From assembly GCF_902635505.1 (NCBI RefSeq), contig NC_045429.1, forward strand, positions 32,817,257-32,881,256: a DNA stretch of 64,000 nucleotides, given 5' to 3'. The position numbers and the translations under genes are program-made. Shown here one piece after another: positions 56,227-64,000 of the stretch. Origin of the DNA: Sarcophilus harrisii (taxonomy: Eukaryota; Chordata; Mammalia; Dasyuromorphia; Dasyuridae). Each line of letters starts with the position of its first letter. Positions within the stretch are counted from its first letter, which is position 1. The notes beneath the pieces are model-generated. The model was not told where the DNA came from, did no database searches, and worked only from the letters and a program-made list of their open reading frames with translations.

Positions 56227-57015
56227 AGCAGATCCTCAGGATAAGGTTTTGAGGATTTGGGTTTGTTTTCCTGCTATTTAACATTCTAATCGATGACTTG
56301 GATTAAGACAGAAATGTACATACATGGGATCTGCAGAGGACACAAAGCTAAGAGGAAGTAAACTAGCATTTATTAAGGGCCTTCTAGGTGCCAGACACTG
56401 TGCTAAATGCTTTATAAATATCCCATTTGAGCCTCACAACCCCCTTGGGAGGTATCCTCATTTTACAATTAGGGAAACTGAGGCAGGCAGTTTAAAATAA
56501 CTTGCCCAGGGACATACAGATATTAAGTGTCTAAGGCCATATTTGAGCTCATTTTCCTGATTCCAGGCCCATTATTCTATTCACTGCCCAACCTAGGAAG
56601 GATAGTTAACCCACCGGATGATGTATGTGTACAAGATGCAAAAAGATTTTGACAAGTTAGTGTAATATTCTTCTCCAAAATGTAATGCTCTCTGTTGAGG
56701 TTTCCTTGGGTCTCTGGAGCAGCCTTCGTTTCAGTTCAGTATTCACCACACGAATAGCCAGAGAAGTGAGACTGGGGAGGGAGGACACCTGTGGGAAGTA
56801 TCTTCAAGCTGTTGAACTAAGTGGAGGAGATATTTGTTCTATTGTACTCAGAGGGAAAAATGAAGAGCAGTAAGTAGGAGATAAATTTCAGCTTGATATA
56901 ATGACAAATGTTCTATCAGTGAGAGCTATTGAAAAGTGGAATGGCCTGCTTCTGGGGGTAATGGATTTACCCTCATGGAAGGTCTTTAAGTTGGATATCA
57001 CTTGGATGGATATGT
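56227..57015 (+). mobile_element. CR1/L3-like LINE split by a MIR
   Basis: CTAATCGATGACTTGGATTA and GATCTGCAGAGGACACAAAG (left), then AAAAAGATTTTGACAAGTTA, GAAAAGTGGAATGGCCTGCT, ACCCTCATGGAAGGTCTTTA follow CR1 order toward the 3' end. Confidence 0.65.
56355..56600 (-). mobile_element. MIR/Ther-1 SINE
   Basis: Antisense: TAGGTGCCAGACACTGTGCT, GAGCCTCACAACCCCCTTGG, GGGAAACTGAGGCAGGCAGT, CTTGCCCAGGGACATACAGA. It lies within the CR1-like LINE. Confidence 0.85.
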
Positions 57016-57300
57016 TGTGGTGGGTAATTCAAATTCTGTAATTCTGTCCCTATGAACTCAAGATTCTACGAATTCTCAAATAATACTGATTATGTAAGTC
57101 ACATTTTAAACACAACTTTCGCTTCTTAATTTCCATTTTCTTATTCATTAATATTCTAATAATGACCAGCTCCCTATTCCCTGGTGGATCACATGTCTTT
57201 TGGGGAACAAGCCATGCACCCCGAGTTTCTCCTTTGAAAACAGCTGCTGTAGGAAAAATAAAGCCTCCTAGCCACAACCTGAGATTAAGCAAACACAAGG

Positions 57301-57302
<2 letters not shown>

Positions 57303-57335
<33 letters not shown>

Positions 57336-57347
57336 TGTATGTGTGTA
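57303..57347. repeat. (TG)n microsatellite
   Basis: TG repeat with two TATG interruptions. Confidence 0.95.
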
Positions 57348-57612
57348 AGGGATTTCAAGTTTAAAATTCACCAATGGTTTTTCAAGTTTTGTTTAAAGAT
57401 CATATCACACATAGCTTCATACCACCCCCTTCAAAATGTAACAATCCCTCGCTCCTCCCCAGACCTCCAGATTTTCATTTTTGGGAGTGGAAGAAAATAT
57501 GAGTTGAGCAGATATTGATCTGATGATGTAACTTTTGTTCTCCAAACCCATTTTCTCCCCCACTTCCTAAGAGAGCACCACCAGTTCACAAGCTTCTTTT
57601 ATTCTTGCTCTC
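57348..57612. other. Unassigned sequence
   Basis: No gene or element recognised. Confidence 0.4.
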
Positions 57613-57812
57613 TTTAAAGTTCTTATTCAATCTTGTCTGATTTTTGTGACCCCAAATACTGCCTTGCTATTTCCTTCCCCAGCTCATTTGACAGATAAGG
57701 AAACTGAGGCAAACAGGGTTAAGTGACTTGTGTAGGGTCACACAGCTGCTAGGTGTCTGAAGCTATACTTGAATTCAGGTTTTCCTGCACTCTATCCTGC
57801 CAACCTCCTAAA
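57613..57812 (-). mobile_element. Mar-1-type SINE
   Basis: Antisense: CCCCAGCTCATTTGACAGAT, GAAACTGAGGCAAACAGGGT, GGGTCACACAGCTGCTAGGT. Confidence 0.85.
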
Positions 57813-58139
57813 TGCCAAAACCAATGGCTTCTTATTTTTTTTCATCTTTCTCTGCTGCCTTTAATAAATACTAAGATGATCTTCCCTCTCATCTCTCTGG
57901 GTTGCTCATGATCTATTAAAAAAAAAAAAAACCACCCCAAATTCTCACATCCGCACTTAAAAAACTTGGAAATAGAATTTTCTCATGTTTTAAAATATCC
58001 CAATTAAAGTTTCAAAATCTTTTAAATATTTTATAATATACCTAGTTATTAATAAGGTATATATGGCATACTTTATTATACATAACATGCATTATGTACA
58101 TATACTAGATTAATTAGGTCTATTAGGTAGAAAGATAAG
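57813..58139. other. Unassigned AT-rich sequence
   Basis: No gene or element recognised; TATA/TTAATAA-rich (58020-58120). Confidence 0.4.
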
Positions 58140-58385
58140 GAGTAAGCATTTAATAAGCACTTACATCTGCCACACACTATGCTAACCCTTTTACACTTGA
58201 TGCTCATAACTGCCCTGGAAAGTTAAGTGCTATTGTGATGCCTACTTTACAGTTGAGGGAACTGAGGCAGACATTAAAAGTTAAGGGATTTGAGCAGGAC
58301 CACACAGTTACTAAATATCTGTGGCTGGATTTGGACTCAGGCTTTCTTTTCCAAGCAATGACAATTTGCCATCTAAATGCCTAGT
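58140..58385 (-). mobile_element. MIR/Ther-1 SINE
   Basis: Antisense: TAAGCATTTAATAAGCACTT, GATGCTCATAACTGCCCTGG, GGGAACTGAGGCAGACATTA, GACCACACAGTTACTAAATA. Confidence 0.82.
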
Positions 58386-58557
58386 GGCAGTGCAGGCTCA
58401 AACATGATACTCTGATATTGACACTCTGCGATCAAACATTTGGAGGCCATTAGGTTAGTGGTGCCATTTTCTTTAACTACTCTCTCTTACTTTCTGCAGT
58501 AAATACCCCTAAGTTCTGACTCACCTTTCCTATTTTGTGCTTTAGAAAATCTCCCAT

Positions 58558-59125
58558 ATTATTGTTCTGTAAGAAATGATCAGCAGGATGATTTCAGAGA
58601 GGTCTGGAGGGACTGACATGAACTGATGCTGAGTGAAATGAGCAGGGCCAGGAGATCATTGTACACAGCAACAAGATTATGGGATGATCAATTCTGATGG
58701 ATGTGGCTCTTTTAAACAAGGAGATGATTCAAACCAGTTCCAATGGTTCAGTGATGAAGAAGATGAAGATGAAGATGTAGGCATCTACACCCAAAGGGGA
58801 CTATGGGGAATGAGTGTGGACAACAGCATTTTCACTCTTTTTGTTGGTTGTTTGCATTTTATTTTGCTTCTTTTTCTCTTGTGCAGCATGATAATTGTAT
58901 CAATATGTATGCATATATTAGATTTAACATATAGCTCTATGTTTAACATATACTGGACTACTTGCTATCTAGGGGAAGACATAGAGGAAGAGGGGGTGGA
59001 AATTGGAACACAGGGTTTTGCAAGGGCTAATGTTGAAGAATTGTCCACGCATATGTTTTAAAAAATAAAAAGCTTTAATTAAAAAAAAAAAAAAAAAGAA
59101 AAAAAGAAAAGTGCTTTGTCGAAAA
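58558..59125 (+). mobile_element. 5'-truncated L1 with 12-bp TSD
   Basis: ATTATTGTTCTGTAAGAAAT, CATGAACTGATGCTGAGTGA, CTTGCTATCTAGGGGAAGAC, GGGTTTTGCAAGGGCTAATG, AATAAAAAGCTTTAATT and an A tail. TSDs AAAATCTCCCAT (58546-58557) and AAAATTTCCCAT (59126-59137). A local GAAGAT repeat (58755-58778) has expanded inside. Confidence 0.9.
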
Positions 59126-59550
59126 AAAATTTCCCATTTCATTTGCTTTTCATGAACACAGTCCAAGGTTTATTTCCAACAATTTTACTTTCTACCTCCC
59201 TATTATTTTCTATTTTCTCTCCTCCTACCCCTATCAAATCAACCCCATTTATTTTGGAAGTACTGAAAATAACAAAAACATTTGTTAAATTGAGCTATCT
59301 TTTTCATTCATTCAATAACTATTTATTGAGTCTATGGGCTTTATTTTAGGAACATGCCTTGCTCCATGCCCTTGAAAGAGAACAACTTCCAACCTTCTGA
59401 AAAGTACCTCACAGAAACTTGAGTTCAAAGAAATGACCAAAATTCTCTTTGCTACGACTGCTATTTACTAAGAAGGCACTCATAGGAAAAATCACTAATG
59501 CTGACAAATACGTTCTTTTCCTTCCAACAAATAGTAAAGCAACATTATAA
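59126..59550. other. Spacer between L1 and CDC7 3' UTR
   Basis: AT-rich sequence starting with the right TSD copy of the neighbouring L1. It includes a short ancient-repeat-like piece near 59300-59400 (TATTTATTGAG type). No gene seen. Confidence 0.5.
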
Positions 59551-59568
59551 AAATACTAAAAGTAACTC

Positions 59569-59574
59569 TTTATT
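59569..59574 (-). promoter_or_regulatory. CDC7: Distal CDC7 polyadenylation signal
   Basis: AATAAA on the minus strand at the far end of the repeat-poor block downstream of CDC7, about 1.28 kb past the stop. It would give the long 3' UTR form. Confidence 0.5.
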
Positions 59575-60440
59575 AAATAGACATACAAATATATAACTTC
59601 ACATTTAAAGGTTTTTTCTTTTTTTTTCTTTTTAAAAGAATTACTGCATGAGAAGAAACTAAGATCGATGAGGCGATGGTTTCTGTAAACAATCCCCTGG
59701 AACTTAGTCATCTATTTGGGAACAAAATACATCACATAAGTCATGAGTTAGAGAGATTCATTTCTTTGCTCAGGAAAAGGTGGTCCCTTTCTTTCTTTCT
59801 TGTAGAAGTCTCTAATGAAATAAATGCAACATTGACTACTAAGTTGGTATAGTCTGTACAGACGCCTAACCTGCAGTAGCATCCCTGTCAATCCAGCCAA
59901 CAGCTCCGCATGTAATTATCCCCAGAAAGAAGGCTGAAAAGTAATAAAAGAATGGGCGCGGATCTTGGGCCTCTCTCCCCCTCTCCTGTCGTTTCCATCT
60001 GGCCTTTTTCAGTGTTTTTCTTTATGACCTGGAGCCACGTGCAGGGGCAGGTTTTCAGAAGCAGGATGATGATGTAGATGGCTTTGGCTATCATTAGAAG
60101 AAAAAATTATGACACTCAAAACATTTTCATTATGGTCCTCTGGCCCTCTCACTTGGCATTAACTCAAAATGGCATTTTGAGTTAACTCACTTAATTTCAT
60201 TTGTTATCATCATTTTTGGACTATGTATCTACTTCCATTCATTACTAAATAACATACCCTGAGATCCTGGTTTCATATAAACACCAAAAAAAATGTGTAA
60301 TCATGGGTATGCAGTAAGAAAAAAGATTCTCAAGAAAATGATAACAATTGTCACAAAATACTTCCACAAAACAGGCATTTCCAAAGCAGAAAAAAATTAT
60401 GACAATTTTAAATTAATATCTTGCCAAATTCAAATTTTCT

Positions 60441-60446
60441 TTTATT
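60441..60446 (-). promoter_or_regulatory. CDC7: Proximal CDC7 polyadenylation signal
   Basis: AATAAA on the minus strand (TTTATT on plus), about 410 bases past the CDC7 stop. It would give a short 3' UTR. Confidence 0.5.
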
Positions 60447-60853
60447 ATTAATTTTAACGTTCATGGACCCAAGAATAAAGCAGCTTCAGGCCAATTTCAT
60501 CTTGGTCTTTCAATTGAAAGACAACTCTCGAACCAACTAAATGCCTGAATTCTTGTGTCCAGTGTGTTAGGGAAGAATCACTTCTATCTCTACCTTGGTG
60601 GATCTGACCAAACAAGTCACGTGACCAGCCCAGGAACCCATCTACTATCTCTTCAGGAATTTTTAAGTTCCAGCGGTTTTCTGATAAATGGCATGAAGAC
60701 AATACAGAAAACACTGTACTTGTTATGACATCAAATATTCTTTTCCCCCATTACCTACCAGGGTTTGGCGTCTAATCAAAAACTTAAGGGAATTACAACG
60801 AACTTATTTCTCATTAGATAATAACCAAATAAATGCCAAACTAGGCGACGCGA

Positions 60854-64000
<3,147 letters not shown>

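Larger units (their letters stand above)
59550..60853 (-). other. CDC7: Putative CDC7 3' UTR
   Basis: Sequence directly downstream of the CDC7 stop, largely free of interspersed repeats down to about 59.6 kb. Two AATAAA signals on the minus strand bound a short form (signal 60441-60446) and a long form (signal 59569-59574). Two open frames lie inside, an 86-codon frame at 60454-60714 and a hydrophobic frame near 59860-60030; see findings. The UTR extent is inferred from position and signals only. Confidence 0.6.

Noticed and set aside
1-59000. TGFBR3 exons expected on this side of CDC7 by human gene order
   Set aside because: No TGFBR3-like coding segment was recognised; the gene probably lies beyond the left edge.

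Overview
This is a stretch of marsupial nuclear DNA. The evidence is many tRNA-derived SINEs with RTE/BovB-like tails (Mar-1 type), short A-tailed tRNA SINEs of the WSINE type, marsupial-type L1 3' ends, abundant MIR/Ther, L2 and CR1/L3 fossils, and one vertebrate gene with normal introns. The WSINE-type copies point to an Australian marsupial, but the species cannot be fixed by eye.

The only protein-coding gene I can support is the 3' end of CDC7 (DBF4-dependent S-phase kinase) on the minus strand at 60.8-62.8 kb. It has an internal 150-bp exon (62598-62747), an intron, the terminal coding exon (60854-61203) and a 3' UTR with a proximal and a distal AATAAA. The remaining ~59 kb lies downstream of CDC7 and contains no recognisable host coding exon. 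In human the next gene on this side is TGFBR3; none of its exons is recognised here.

Layout: 0-9 kb, L1/L2/SINE mosaic. 9-18 kb, L2 tails, a pyrimidine-rich satellite and nested SINEs. 18-26 kb, an L1/HAL1 ORF1 relic, L1 3' ends with clear target-site duplications (TSDs), and a CR1/hAT/L1 nest. 28.2-30.7 kb, an L2 element carrying a ~1.77-kb 27-bp minisatellite. 33.5-37.3 kb, a split SINE and a short two-LTR retroelement fossil. 39-45 kb, a possible LTR, L2 and L1/HAL1 relics with a younger L1 inside. 45.4-46.5 kb, an isolated CpG island with promoter-type motifs. 46.5-60 kb, purine tracts, L2, CR1 and L1 nests.

The main points of interest are the minisatellite that grew out of an L2 reading frame, the orphan CpG island, several datable nested insertions (including a ~35-bp L1-like insertion with a perfect 16-bp TSD), a possible L1 3' transduction, and the diverged insert in the last CDC7 exon. 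No new defence, CRISPR or operon-like system is present. Repeat family names come from recognition by eye and have not been checked against a repeat library; interval edges without a stated TSD are approximate.
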